Assembly (NCBI GenBank): GCA_028015205.1
Contig: CM051512.1
Location: forward strand, 4,586,755 to 4,650,754
DNA: 64,000 nt
Source of the DNA: Mytilisepta virgata
Lineage: Eukaryota; Mollusca; Bivalvia; Mytilida; Mytilidae
Reading direction: 5' to 3'
Made by a program: the position numbers and the translations under genes. Positions 22,136 through 34,063 of this stretch are shown here, in pieces. The notes beneath the pieces were generated by a model, which was given only the letters and a program-made list of their open reading frames with translations, was not told the DNA's origin and did no database searches. The first letter of the stretch is position 1. Every line of letters begins with the position of its first letter.

Positions 22136-22552
22136 AGGGGTCGTCCATAATTTTCAAAAATTTACAAAGTGCACTCTTTTTGGAAACACCCACACTCAAA
22201 AAGTGTACATCAACATTTTTTTTCACATGGTTGCTATGAACATGAAGCGCTTCTCAATCGGAAAAAGGATCTATAGACATCGTTACCGTTCTTGAAAATA
22301 CAAAAGCGTGAGTCGCTATGTTTACATGCTCACGTTATTTGCCTCTTTGTTACCCTATATACTGTTTAGAACTTTGTCAGTATCATGAATTATGTCAATA
22401 TCACCAGCATGTTTTCCCTTTTTTCTGGAATTTCGGAGTAAGTGACATAATGATATTTTAAAGCGTACGCTAAAAATGTTGAATTTGAAAGCCCCTCCAT
22501 AGCGTGAGTTTTGTAAACTCGTGGAAACTTTTAAGAATTATGGACGACCCCT
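22136..22552. mobile_element. MITE 'AGGGGTCGTCCATAATT'
   Basis: Inverted ends AGGGGTCGTCCATAATT and AATTATGGACGACCCCT, with TA just outside both ends. 417 bp, non-coding interior. Compatible with a DNA transposon derivative; superfamily not assigned. Confidence 0.85.
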
Positions 22553-22780
22553 AAAATTTTTGAACTTAAAATACCCATTATAATCGATTATAAAATGGTT
22601 ATATCGAATATTTAATCAACTGACCGATTACTTGTAATAATCGATGAATTTGCATCCGATTAAAATCGATTATGAACATTTACTATCCATTATTTTATTG
22701 AATATCTCAACCGATCGATTACTAGTTATCGATCAACAGAACATCACTTGTAGAACAATGAAACTCTCTGTCACATTCCA

Positions 22781-23175
22781 CACACCCTGCATACAGTTCT
22801 GCAGATGAATCCGCGGTAAGCAATATCCATGTTTACCGTTAGAACATATGAAATCCGCGGATCCAATACTGTAAATTCGGAAATTATTGCTATGTTTTAA
22901 TTATTGTTAATTATTGCGAAAAATGCGATACGGTTGTAATCGCAATAATTTTGGAATTTTTTATATGAATGACGCGGGATTTTTCTCAATATCGTAAAAA
23001 TTAAAATTGCATTTTGGTTTCAAATGACAAAATCGCAATAATGAATTCACGCAATAATTTCTGAATTTACAGTATGTATCCGCGGATTTCATATCAGTTT
23101 GTTAAGGATACAATTGACATTTCTTACCGCGGAGCCAGATTTATCCGCGGTTTGCAGAACTGTATGCTGGGTGTG
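22781..23175. mobile_element. Outer palindromic element (split by an inner MITE)
   Basis: CACACCCTGCATACAGTTCT at the left and its near-inverse at the right, then CCGCGGTAAG and GAAATCCGCGGAT arms facing each other across the centre. The centre is occupied by the inner element at 22867-23074, so the arms would otherwise form a near-continuous hairpin. Confidence 0.8.
22867..23074. mobile_element. Inner MITE 'TACTGTAAATTC' (copy 1)
   Basis: Begins TACTGTAAATTCGGAAATTA and ends with the inverse TAATTTCTGAATTTACAGTA, with TA at both ends as in Tc1/mariner insertions. AATTATTGCG-type motifs recur inside. Inserted at the middle of the palindrome at 22781-23175. A degenerate copy is at 42139-42345. 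Confidence 0.85.
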
Positions 23176-24170
23176 TTCCATGTGGGCACACATACTAAAT
23201 GCTGAGTGTAGAATTTAAAAGTTCCGAAATCGAAATTCAACTATAATATGTATCGATCGGGTACGATGATTCTCGAATAAACCATTTAAAGCACTATGCA
23301 TAAAGTTGACTTGCATCACATAGTTTACAACAAAAGTTGTGCTTTTGGTGCAAAACAAAAGCAAAAATATGTTTTATGTTAAAAAAAATATAATTTTTCA
23401 TTAAACAATTACCCCCGCCTGATTTCTAACAAATTAGTATGTTGTATATGACTATGTCAAACTAGTAATCTCACATTTGAACAAATCAGGATATAAACTG
23501 CAGCAAGAAAGTCCTATTTTTCATACTGAATCAAAAATAAGTAGAAAAGATTACTAAATTGTTGCGGCCCTCTATTCTACAGCTAATTATACAGCGACAC
23601 CTACAGGTTCCCATGTGCGTGTATGTGCCTATCAAGATACACTTTCAATGTCACCAAACCTAGAGGCGGTGATGTTTTACAAATCAGTGAGCAAAACTGT
23701 TCAAGTATTGTCATCACGCAACATCGACATGCACATTCCTGAAATAAACCCAATTATGTCTATTAATGATGTTTCTATAGAAATGAAGGGTTAAACTTGT
23801 AGCCAATTTCGTAAATATACCGTTTACAAGTTTTTAAATAAAATATCAACTCGTGTTCTAAATTAACTCTACAGTTTCTCAATTGATTTAATAAAGACAT
23901 TTCTCTGTACTGGTCGGCTTATCGATTTACACAGCTTTGTGTGCGTTTTGATCTTGATATATCCCTTAAGGCTAGTCAAACTCTATTTGCCGAGTGTTAA
24001 TACAATTTGAAAAACCATTATACGTCGTTGATAGCATTAAGGAATATTGTTGGGAATTGTTTCCGCTGTTCAAAATGGTCATTTACTGCGGAGTTGTCAA
24101 CTTTTTACTCTATATATACTGGTCAACGAACTTCAGCATGTCATTATGTTCTGCACGGATAAAATGTCAA
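23176..24170. other. Non-coding stretch, no feature recognised
   Basis: AT-rich. No ORF with protein-like composition, no tandem array and no inverted ends were seen. Confidence 0.4.
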
Positions 24171-24209
24171 CTAGCATTATTCTGTTGGTCAATTTTAGGG
24201 CAATACATG

Positions 24210-24390
24210 AAGATTCCTCGCCCTCATCATGTATTTTTTTTTTTTTTTTTTGAAAAATGAAGAATTTGGGGGAAAACAAGGATTTTTTGCAAAATGAAGC
24301 GGCAAACATTATTTCTTAAAAGTCCAAAAATCGGAGCGGCCAAATCCAAAAACCTTAAAATCAATTATATGTGGCCTTAGCAAACAAATT
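24210..24390 (+). repeat. Interspersed repeat 'GAGCGGGCGAA...AAAATGAAG' (copy 1)
   Basis: Begins with a T18 run and shows GAAAAATGAAGAATTTGGGG, TTTTTTGCAAAATGAAGCGG and TCCAAAAATCGGAGCGGCCA, matching parts of 29293-29600 and 53860-54115. Function unknown. Confidence 0.6.
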
Positions 24391-24954
24391 TTTTATGGGT
24401 AAAGGGAAGTGCTCTTTGAATCTTACATTTTTGTTCACAGTATCCATTACTTGTAGCTTTAATTATTTGCGCTTGCATTCAAAATTGTAAACCGAAGTAC
24501 CTATTAAATTCTTGGTGGTATAAAACTCTGTATTTTCACCACTACTACTTATATACAAATTATTAAATATAACCTTATAAAATGACATAGATTTCCTGTC
24601 ACCGAAATGATACAACATTTATACTATAACTGGAAAAATTGTGACGAATTTTAAATTGATCGTCTGCATTGTTACCATTGATATATAACTTTTATTTATT
24701 ATTAAACAATGAAATGTTTGTGACATACAAAATTCAAAACACTGAATTTCAATAACAATTATATTTGTTATTTATAATTTAAAAGTTTTGCAAGGGACCA
24801 TCATAAGCAAATTCTCATTATAACCACTTAACCTCTGCATTTCAGGAAATGAGTTATATTGCAACAGTTACATTTGTACAGTAACTTATGTCCGGGAAAT
24901 CTTTAATTTTTAAAAATTTTACATTGATGCAGATTTTGGTACTGGTAGATAATT

Positions 24955-25170
24955 TTAAGAGGGTAATTGAATACCTAAGGGAGTTAACTCCTTAAAAATC
25001 AGCTGAACGTTTTAATCACATACTATTAGTAAAGAGAAATCAAGCTTCTCAAAAATCAAAATTAGTGTTTGTCAAACTGCTATATATCCAATGAAATAAT
25101 TCCCGTAAATTGTGTGGTACAAATTTCTTGAAATTTTTATATTCAACAGGTCAAAGTAAATATAACAAGT
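24955..25170 (+). mobile_element. Decayed copy of the GGTGGTACC MITE
   Basis: GGGAGTTAACTCCTTAAAAA, TCAGCTGAACGTTTTAATCA and TTAGTGTTTGTCAAACTGCT align with the 5' half of 28434-28714. The terminal repeats are lost. Confidence 0.6.
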
Positions 25171-25917
25171 ACATGGTGTTATACAGAGTGTTAAATTTGA
25201 GAGAGTGTCTTGCTTGCAGGTACATGTGTCTGTGTTTTGTCTGTTCTGTATTACCTAGCATTTACAGGTGTAAATGCAATTATATATTTTTTACTTTAAT
25301 ACATACTATATAAATAGTTTTTAAACAGTAAATATTTTGTTAGTTAGATAGACGATTTCAACATCGTTGTTTATTTTTATTTTAATATCTACAGGCTTTC
25401 AACAGTAAATGTGTTGTTAACTCTATCAGCATTACGTTTTTTGTTTATAACTAAACTGGATCTAGCCAAAAGTACATCTGAGGTTCAAAGTATAGCACAA
25501 GTGTATTATCTCAACCATTTAACGAAAACAAATTGATACTGATCTTAGTAAATTATTTATCTGTATAGAGCCCCGGAAAATAAGCATGAGAAATGTTTAG
25601 GTAATTAACTGTTTAAAAGTACTTGGAGGTAAATAAACCCAGCCTCACCAGTTCTCAACTATTTTTTTTATAGAGTCCGGAGGCTCTGCCAAGCAACGAC
25701 CTCGTACTGGCAAGTATCGTGGTACTCTTATGTCAGAATAGCCCGGTCCTCACAAGACAGGAATCATATGAAAAAATCTGGAAGGGTTATATATACATAT
25801 AGTAAAGTACTATAATTTAGTCCTCCGTAGCGTTTGTAATTCCATTTGTTCCTTAAAAATAGTTAGAGACTTAAAATTATGATTTTTTAAAGTCGGAGCT
25901 AACATAAACTAAATCTT

Positions 25918-26560
25918 TTATTTATTGATTAAATGCAAACAAACCATTTCTCCTACACATTCTTTGCTGTGGAGAAGCAAGTGCAAATTATAATATAACG
26001 TTCTTTGAGTAGCTGAGACATTTTCCTGTATATTTATCTCACTTGTAGGGCCATTTTCAAAATGTCGCCTAAATCCTTTCAAAGTCTCTGGAGACATAGC
26101 CTGGTATATGATCTCAGAAGATTTGCTAATAATAACTAACAAATTAGTTAGTTTAAACTTTTCTACGTACCTGGAATCGCTTTGGGAGAAAGTTTTAACA
26201 CAAGTTTGCCAAAATTAACGTCTTTAAGACAGTTTTTCAACGCGAAGGACACTCAGAACCAAAACGAATTTTCTAATGTGACTTATGGCACCCCCTTTCA
26301 TATAAAAGTAGAATGAGTTTGGTTCTGAATGCCCTTCTTGGCAATATTCCGACAAGTTTTACAAATTGAACCAAATAGCCTTTATACACAACCTTTTCGG
26401 GTAGAAAACTTGAAAAATTTAATGATTAAGCATAACTATTTTGTTTGTTAACGTAAAAATGCATGGCTTACAATAGTCGGTAAATATTTAAGATTAGAAA
26501 AGCAATGAGTGAAACAATCAGTTGATCAAGATAAGTTGGACTGCTTTATTATTTTTGAAG
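25918..26560 (-). pseudogene. Coding-like repeat, minus-strand copy
   Basis: Diverged match, in inverted orientation, to 60060-60600. On the minus strand it holds EYCQEGHSEPNSFYFYMK, then in another frame CLKDVNFGKLVLKLSPKAIP followed by a GTACGT donor-like site, then QAMSPETLKGFRRHFENGP to a stop at 25918. The other copy has QAMPQDILKGLRRAFENGP. The parent protein is not recognised. Frameshifts say this is a relic, perhaps of a duplicated gene or a transposon-encoded protein. Confidence 0.45.
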
Positions 26561-26564
26561 ATCA

Positions 26565-28430
26565 GCGTTTTTAAACCGAGGCAGTGCACACACAGACACA
26601 CCTGCATGATATAAGTTGGAGATGACCGTCAACCCATTCCAGGCCTTAAGGTTCGTCAAATTCTGACAGTATCACCATTTCATCCAAAACAAATTGATGC
26701 TTGTCTATTTTAAGGAAGTAACTTTTCTTTATCTTTTTTTTAAATGAATATCAATGTATCGTTGATTACGTAGAAGATAACAAATAAGTTCAAGGAGAGT
26801 TACAAGGTCGATGTTTTAGTACATAAATTTGTATTAAATATTATGCATATATATTTCAACATTGCACACGGAGAAATACAGTCATATACAAGTTGTACCT
26901 GAACGCTGCATGTAAAATAACCTGCACTGCGTAACCCGACGTTAGTGTGTAGCGTATTTTGTAAATTAAAAAAAAAATCAAAGGTACATTTTGCAATTTC
27001 TACTTTACAAAATATGATATATAAACATTTCAAAATAATTAAAGTTTCAATCTTTTGTAATCCTCAATTGAGAATTGAGACATGTTCCGAGTGAACAATA
27101 CCTTTTATTGGTCAGCTGCATATGTAACAATAAAACAGTATAAATAAGATCTAGTTTGTTACTAAACCAAATAGAGACATGTGAGTTACCTCCCTTTATA
27201 AATAATTTAAAATACCCTTTCTAAAAGGTCTACATTTATTTATACGTAGCTTTATATCTACACGAAGGAACGTACCGTAAAAATTAGCGAGATATGGTGG
27301 ATACATTACACGTGACTATGAAAGTGACAAAACTTCAAGAAAAGCAACGTGCCTTTATCTTAAAAGTCTCGCATCCTAAAAATATACATTTTGTTTAATT
27401 TTTGAAGAAAAAAAAATATATAAAATATCTCAAATTTTTAATTTGTTCATAAATGAAGAAATAATCATAATACTTAATATTCATAAAGCAAATATTCATA
27501 ACGGTTGTTTATTACTAAAAATATGTTAAATACATAAAACATTTTCTTTTTAAATATTTTTTAGATTACCTTACTTCTAATTCAATAAACGTGCATTTGT
27601 AAACTGGAAAAAAACTTACTGTTTCATTCGCCATTTTCAGTCAAAGATGTCTTCGAAAACTCCGACAGAAAAAAAAGTTTAATAGACAGCAGAAATCCAA
27701 CAGTATCCTAACTTTACAATAAATAATACATCGATTGCTTTATATAATCAGATAATTAGTGACTGAACTCTTGTGCGTTGCTTCTGGATGTGTATTGCCT
27801 TTAAATTGTGTATTCCGTTGATGAGTCATTTATTATTGATGATTTGTGATGATTTTGATGCCAGCTTTCTATCTATATTAATATACAAACGATTATTACA
27901 GACATTAGGTGTAGTAAAAATTATATACAGTACAACAGGAGTCAGATTCCTTGATTTATTTTACTTCATTTCAGTACGAACACCAATATCCACCTTCTCC
28001 AATATGGTGCAGTTTGGACATTTGGCGCCATTTTTTTTAAATTCCAGCACACGAATAAGTTTCTATAAATATATTAATTTTTTTATGAGTTCATTGAATT
28101 CCACTTGTCAGAAGTTTCAAAAATTAGAATCATATAAATTTCAAGGATACACTAAAGGGCAACTATTTGATGTTTAAGAGGGGAACGAATTTAAATACAT
28201 GTGTATGTATATATACAGGCTCGATTTTATTAAACTTATTGGTATCGTAACTGCAGAAATTCTTTTATTTGGAAATAATATTATATCAGATGATGATAAT
28301 ATTAATATTTTTTTGAATATTCAGTAATATATTGTAAGAATTAAACGTTTTATATGACTGTTAATATTATAGCCTCTAGATATCATATTCATTCAGTACT
28401 TGTATGGTAACTATCTCACCCCGTCAATTT
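26565..28430. other. Non-coding stretch with two weak ORFs
   Basis: AT-rich; frames at 26800-27033 and 27773-28177 have no recognisable domain and are rich in Phe/Leu/Ile, as expected by chance. A minus-strand ATGGCGAATGAAACA|GTAAGT at 27634-27614 looks like a first exon, but nothing follows it. Confidence 0.3.
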
Positions 28431-28433
28431 TTT

Positions 28434-28714
28434 TTAAGGTGGTACCTAACACTACAGGGAGATAACTCTGTAAAATCAGCTAAACGTTTTAATAACGTTG
28501 TGTTGTTAAGGGAATATTAAGCTTTTCAATGATCAATATTAGTGTTTGTCAAACTGCTATACAATCAGTGTAATTTTTCTGATGAATTGGTTGGTTCAAA
28601 TGTTTTGAAATTTTAAAATTTTTGTCAATGGGTCAAAGTAAATACTTTGTCAAAATTTTATGAAAATTAAACGAGCCAAATTAATTTTAGTGAAAGTGCT
28701 GGGTACCACCTTAA
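28434..28714. mobile_element. TTAA-flanked MITE 'AAGGTGGTACC' (copy 1)
   Basis: TTAAGGTGGTACCTAACAC at the left, GTGCTGGGTACCACCTTAA at the right, 281 bp. An inverted-orientation copy of almost the same length is at 48602-48883. TTAA borders suggest a piggyBac-type mover (inference). Confidence 0.9.
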
Positions 28715-28971
28715 AGTTATGGTTTAATTTTAAAGATATTTCTCCTATTCTTGACGTGTTTAATCGGTCGGATAAAAATACGTAATATGTTTAACCACTT
28801 CCCGGTAATTAAATTTCTACGTGGGAATTACCGCCCTTTTTTCTACAGTTATTGGAACGATAAACTAGAGAAGTCCCGAAATGACGTCTATGTAAACAAA
28901 CTACATAGCAACGACATTTTCTTGAGGTTTTTGTCGAAACTCATAGGAGAAACAGATTCTCCTTCAATTTA

Positions 28972-29095
28972 CTCGTGAGTTATGAAATTTCTCCACCCTC
29001 AATAGTTAAATTTTAGATTTTAATACGCTCGCTAAAGACTCGCGTGTTGAAAATCGAAAATTTAACTATCTCCATAAATTCCATAACTCACTCGT
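28972..29095. mobile_element. Small hairpin element
   Basis: GTGAGTTATGAAATTTCTCC at the left pairs with CATAACTCAC at the right, with further inner pairing (TAGTTAAATTTTAGATTTTA / AAAATCGAAAATTTAACTA) around a GC-richer loop. About 124 bp. Confidence 0.7.
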
Positions 29096-29292
29096 ACCTG
29101 AATGAGAACCTATATATCTCCTTGTCTTACTATCCACTGTATGTTATTTTTGATTCATTATTATTTATCTCAATATCGGGAGAGGAATATTAAAATAAGA
29201 GCTATGTCGCTTGTTTTCCAATCCTATTCATGTCTATACTCTGTCATTGAAATCTTTTAGTAATAAAATATGTTTATACTAAAAAGAAAAGG

Positions 29293-29600
29293 GTAAGGCT
29301 ACGCCAAATTGATTTTAAGTTCTTTGGATTTTAATGGCAAAAATAGGCGCGAGCGAGCAAAATTTTAATATTTTTTTTCAGGCGAAGATCAAATTTACGT
29401 GCGGCACAAATATTTTAAACTAAAATATCGTAAAGATGGAAAAAACATCCTTATTTTACCTAATTTTAGGGGCGGACGAACATTTTTTATTTTTTATTTG
29501 TTTGGGGTAAAATGAAGAATTTTAGCCGAATGTTCAACATGTTTGCAAATTGAAGCGACAAAAAATCGTTTTCTTTAAATATACAAAAAATTCTTTTTAA
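29293..29600 (+). repeat. Interspersed repeat 'GAGCGGGCGAA...AAAATGAAG' (copy 2)
   Basis: ATGGCAAAAATAGGCGCGAG, TTAGGGGCGGACGAACATTT and GTAAAATGAAGAATTTTAGC align with the copy at 53860-54115 in the same order and orientation. Confidence 0.65.
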
Positions 29601-29609
29601 TTGTTCTAT

Positions 29610-29735
29610 AATAACAATCCGAAGATACTTATATTATATATAGTAAATTTATACTATGCTGTATACGACGCATTTCAAGGAGTAACCTCTCATCTGCAGC
29701 ATTAAAACCGGAAGACCAAAAACCAAACTTATTTA
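29610..29735 (+). repeat. Interspersed repeat 'AACAATCCAAAGATA' (copy 3, truncated)
   Basis: ATAACAATCCGAAGATACTT to ACCAAAAACCAAACTTATTT, the first 125 bp of the family. Confidence 0.8.
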
Positions 29736-30736
29736 TCTGGTAATATTCCAATGTGTTATCAACAAGACAAAATAAATAGACAAATGAATATAAACAAAGC
29801 GTTACTTTCCACCAATCATTTAAGACCGGAAATCCTTTTCAGATTTTTTTTTAAATATTCTAAATATACATGTATGAAAGTGAGATATTATTATCAATGC
29901 TTATGAGTTATATGATTAGAAGAATAATCTACTTATATAGAAGAGCATTTTAGTGGTACAAAATGTACATCTATAATATCCTTGGTGTACTGTATATTCA
30001 TTTATTTTCGTAGATACCATTTTTTATGGATTTGAATTTAAGTGGCTATTTGAAGATACATAAATCCATGATTTAGGATCTTCAGTTAACGCTAGGTGCA
30101 GCACTGGGTGGAAACATCGATTGTAAACATTAAATCTGGTACCCAAATCGTCTATAGATAGGTGATAAATAGTTTTTAACCCAGTTTTTAAATAACTTCC
30201 GGAAATACAGCTCCGCCTTGCGTTAGTTGAACACCCTACATGGTTTCAGTATTTGTTCATATAATGAAATAATTTAATTTAATTTCACGTAATATTTGAT
30301 TTGTGCTTTCTTACTATCCACGAAATAAGTGACATTCCTTATATTAAATCCACAGCAGAAATCCAGAATCTGTGATTTGACCTAAATGCTCCTTTTGTCA
30401 TTTAAGGTTCTCTCCTGAACGATATAAGATGTGCGTTGTAGCTGTGAAATAGTATTGACATATCATCATTGGATTTTGAGAAATAAACCTAATTGCAAAA
30501 ATTTAACAAAGTCCTCTTATCATAAAATATATAGGTCGTGGCAAATCAAGTGTTGAAGAGTTGTATCTCGTATCAATTTATATAAAATAATTGTAGTTTG
30601 GAAATTTCATTGCTGAAGGACCAACAGTTTTTTGAAAATAAATCTAAATGCAAAACTTTAACCAGAGTCCCTCAAGCATAAAATGTTATTGCTGACTTGT
30701 GTTGTACTTCATATAAGATGACGGAATGAACCCTAG
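29736..30736. other. Non-coding stretch, no feature recognised
   Basis: AT-rich; no ORF, tandem repeat or inverted ends noted. Confidence 0.4.
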
Positions 30737-30897
30737 ACAGACTTACCGTACGAGATAACAGTGTCCGCAGGTAGACATTTCACCCCACCCCGAAACATTA
30801 TTGTGTCTCTGACACGAACAGTCTTTGCTCGCCGCGTGCTTAGAGAAAAAGCAGCAAATACCAAATCGTTGCTTTCACCAGATCGAGGATGTACTCT
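30737..30897 (-). mobile_element. tRNA-SINE fragment (family of 47217)
   Basis: GTCCGCAGGTAGAC, CGCCGCGTGCTTAGAGAAAA and AGCAGCAAATACCAAAT match the body of the SINE at 55780-56130 with many differences. Head and tail are missing. It is cut off exactly where the LINE 3' end at 30900 begins. Confidence 0.75.
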
Positions 30898-30899
30898 GT

Positions 30900-31006
30900 G
30901 ACTTTTATTGTTGTAATTACCATTTATGTCAATCAATTGTATCTGATTTTATGCCCTTTATGGGCCCTGTAATTTGGGAAATAAATATTCTATTCTATTC
31001 TATTCA
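30900..31006 (+). mobile_element. LINE 3' UTR with (TTCTA)n tail
   Basis: GACTTTTATTGTTGTAATTA through TTTATGGGCCCTGTAATTTG and ATAAATATTCTATTCTATTC matches the 3' end of the LINE at 19317-19440. Only about 100 bp was copied, a typical severe 5' truncation. Confidence 0.88.
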
Positions 31007-31910
31007 TATGTACGGTAACTAATGATGATCAAGGCTTAAAATTTTATGATATAAAAGATAACAGAATTTTCGATATCCCGTTCCAGGTCTATTTTTCAGA
31101 TTCATACACGTATAAATACCAAAAAGGAGAATAGAGGAAAAGAAAAGAAAAGAAATGTACATGTGAGCATACAATGCACGCGATAACTGCTGAATATTGG
31201 CCACAAATACGAGTGCAATTAAATAACACGTACTAGCAGGTGATTTACGTTATCTGCATATGACGTCAGCATATCGATCAAAATTCAAATAACCCGGATG
31301 TCCGCATGGATATACAGTAAACACAGGTATGAGCAAAGGTGCGATTAATTAGTGCATTTAGGATTAGATCAAGCTGATTCTCAAGGTCACATAACAAAAC
31401 ATTTCTGTCGATTTCAAATACATTTTGGAAAAACTGTGGATTTTATATAATAAACTAGCCAGAATTAATTATTTAATATCTTTATACCAGTTAAACCCCC
31501 AGACAGATGAAATATATGTAAGCCGAGATATTTTCATTCTTCACTGATGACTCTTTGAAAAGACAAATTATTGATCTTTTTTGACAATGTAATATATAGA
31601 AGGGGATAGTCTACCATTTATGAACCGTCGCCGATTGTTTTCTTTTTCAGAAAAAAATGAAGTTTTCACCTTGTTAGTATTTGAATTTACACATTAAAAA
31701 AACATCTTTTCTTATGCCGGTGGTTTGTTTGGTCGAAGACATAGCATTTTCATTTAACCAGTACGTGCAACCGAAGACGCTAGAAAGATAACCCAAATTT
31801 TAATTAATAAGTTCGGCTTCTTTTTACATGGATACACTTTAGAGAAAAAGGTTGCCTAATGGTCATCAAACAAAAGCAGGTTTAATATGGATAAGAGAAA
31901 AGAGTTCCCT
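31007..31910. other. Non-coding stretch, no feature recognised
   Basis: A short AGAAA-type run near 31137-31155 is the only notable item. Confidence 0.4.
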
Positions 31911-31911
31911 A

Positions 31912-32215
31912 AGGGACGAGATCAAAAGTTCAATGTAGGATAAAAAACTTAATTCAAATATTTTGGGGGTTATGGTTAAAATTCCCTGCAAGTTTTGTTA
32001 TCCGACATCGATTTTCGGATTGAAAAATACGGATTCAAGTTCGGCCTTAACATATGTTTGGACTTTTAAAGCAAATAAAAGCCATCATACATACATTGTT
32101 GATGAAAAACAGGACCCATGATACAAAAAGTTTTGGTCAATCAGTTTTCCCAAATTAAATTAAGAGGGGGTGAATTAAGTTTTTTATCCTACATTGAACT
32201 TTTGATCTCGTCCCT
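31912..32215. mobile_element. MITE with 45-bp perfect terminal inverted repeats
   Basis: Left AGGGACGAGATCAAAAGTTC continuing to ACTTAATTCA at about 31956; the right end is its exact inverse. The interior is non-coding. Such long perfect arms indicate recent movement. Confidence 0.92.
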
Positions 32216-32394
32216 AATGGATATCAAACAGTTGAAAGTTGAATACATGTATATGCAAGATAAACGATCATTTCTTCTAACTACCAATCATACTTCCAGT
32301 ATCTCTGAACACTGATAATTTAAGACAACTGTACTTCTGAGCCCGTGTAAAGAAATAAGTGTAGTTTCTTTAACATCAAGATAAACCATTGGGT

Positions 32395-32600
32395 AAGTAG
32401 GCAGGCGCGGACCCATGATTTGACGTTGGGGGCGGGTGATGAAGTGTTGGTAATGATTGATATAGCGGCGAGCGGAGCGAAGCGAAAAATATTTTGGGCG
32501 ATTTTATGCTAAGAATTCGTATGAATTGTCAGAAAAGTTGATTTTTTTATAGGGGCGTGCGCCGGGAGTGCCCCCGTCTGAATCCGCGCCTGGTAGGTAG
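32395..32600. repeat. GC-rich segment with inverted ends
   Basis: GTAGGCAGGCGCGGACCCAT at the left faces GAATCCGCGCCTGGTAGGTA at the right. Between them are CGGCGAGCGGAGCGAAGCGA and GGGGCGTGCGCCGGGAGTGC. Clearly more GC-rich than its surroundings; probably a small mobile element. Confidence 0.55.
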
Positions 32601-33038
32601 GGATTTTTAAAAAAAAAATACAAACTAACGGTATGTGAAACCTGAAATCTCACCAAGGCCTCGCTTATTAAATTAAGACCATTTATCTGTTACTTATGCA
32701 ACTGTTTAAAATGCTAAAATATTTATGACGTCAAACACAAAGAGCTATCTTCAATCATACACTACTAACGTTATTATATCGACATAGTTTCGAATTTCTG
32801 AAAGGCGTACGTATTAAATATTTATGGTGTTTGAAAGCTTCCTTAATTGACACAAATCGAAGTTGAAAGAAACAAAAGATGAAACAAAGGTAAAAGTATA
32901 CACTTATAAATATTTTATTTATACCCTTAAAATATCTTTTTCTTTCTCCATGCATACGGTATATCAGGACTTTTTATGCAAATGGTTTGAAAAAAGGCTA
33001 GTCACGTAAAAATAGAAATTTAAAATTAACTAGAGCCT

Positions 33039-33885
33039 CCCCCCCCCCCCCAAGGAGCCTATGTCGCTCAACTTGAATTAGTTCGTCTTTCAAATATCTT
33101 AAAAGGGAATTAAATATATCATTTAAAACAAACCCCGATACATGAGCTTTTGTTTGTTTTTCAACAGCAGTGACCATATGACCACTCATCAAATTTTCGT
33201 CTGAATTGACCCAATAGTTTCAGAGGGGAAGATTTTTAACTTTTTTTCTGATTTTTTTTCTAATTCAAGTTATGGTCGCCATATTGGCGAGACGTCGGGA
33301 CTCCCGTACACAATCTTGAAAGAGGACCACCTAAGAACATTTCTTCAAAGTTGGGTATTATTTAGTGGAGTTGTTTCAGAAGAGAAATTTTTTAAATACT
33401 TTTTTGATGATTTTTCTATTTCCAGCTGCCATATTGATCTAAGGTCCAGAGCACTGGACACACTTTTCAAAAGGGGTCATCTACGAACAATTTCATCAAA
33501 GTTTGGTATCATTTTGGTCATTTTTCTATTTATCATAACTGCGATCATATCAGTCAAAGGTCAAGACACCCAGTAACACTTTTCAAAGAGGACCACCTAA
33601 GACTATTTCATCAAAGTTTAGTCTCAGCTGGCCTAGTTGTTTTAGAGAAGATCTTTAAATATTTCTTTTTTGCCGATTTGTTTTACTTTAAGTAACGTCA
33701 GCTTTATTTGCTTAGGGTCCAGACCGTCGGACAAGATTTTGCAAGGGGATCATGAAAGAATGGTCTAATGTTTGTTCCCAACCGACCAAGTGGTTTCAGA
33801 GGAGACAATTAAAATGTAAAAGTTAAAGGACGACGAACGCCAAATGATAGCAATAGCTCACATGGACATTTAAAGTGAGCTAAAC
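33039..33885 (+). mobile_element. Satellite-bearing element E
   Basis: Starts at a C13 run and AAGGAGCCTATGTCGCTCA. Four diverged units marked by 'GAGGACCACCTAAGAACATT' (33322), 'GGGGTCATCTACGAACAATT' (33473), 'GAGGACCACCTAAGACTATT' (33588) and 'GGGGATCATGAAAGAA' (33744) follow. It ends with GGACGACGAACGCCAAATGA and the hairpin AGCTCAC...GTGAGCT (33855-33881). ORFs inside are remnants of the repeat. Confidence 0.7.
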
Positions 33886-33901
33886 AAGTATTCTCTTCAG
33901 T

Positions 33902-34063
33902 AGCAATGTCAGTAAACGTCAGGTGGAGCTGTTTTGGGGGAAGTTATTTGAAAACTGGATTTCGCTTCTTTACAACTTTTTCCAGTCTATTTTGGGACCA
34001 GTATACTGTAAGCAAACTGTGGTTTCCGCCCAGTGGCGCCCCTAGTGTTTACTGACATTGCTA
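33902..34063. mobile_element. Small hAT-like MITE with 8-bp target duplication
   Basis: Inverted ends AGCAATGTCAGTAAAC and GTTTACTGACATTGCT. Flanked by TCTTCAGT at 33894-33901 and 34064-34071. An 8-bp duplication is characteristic of hAT transposons. It inserted 16 bp beyond the end of the satellite-bearing element. Confidence 0.9.

Noticed and set aside
27614..27634. First coding exon ATGGCGAATGAAACA|GTAAGT on the minus strand
   Set aside because: Five codons and a donor are too little evidence and no following exon in frame was recognised.
27773..28177. 134-codon plus-strand ORF
   Set aside because: AT-rich composition (Phe, Leu, Ile, Ser), no domain, no splice context; compatible with chance.
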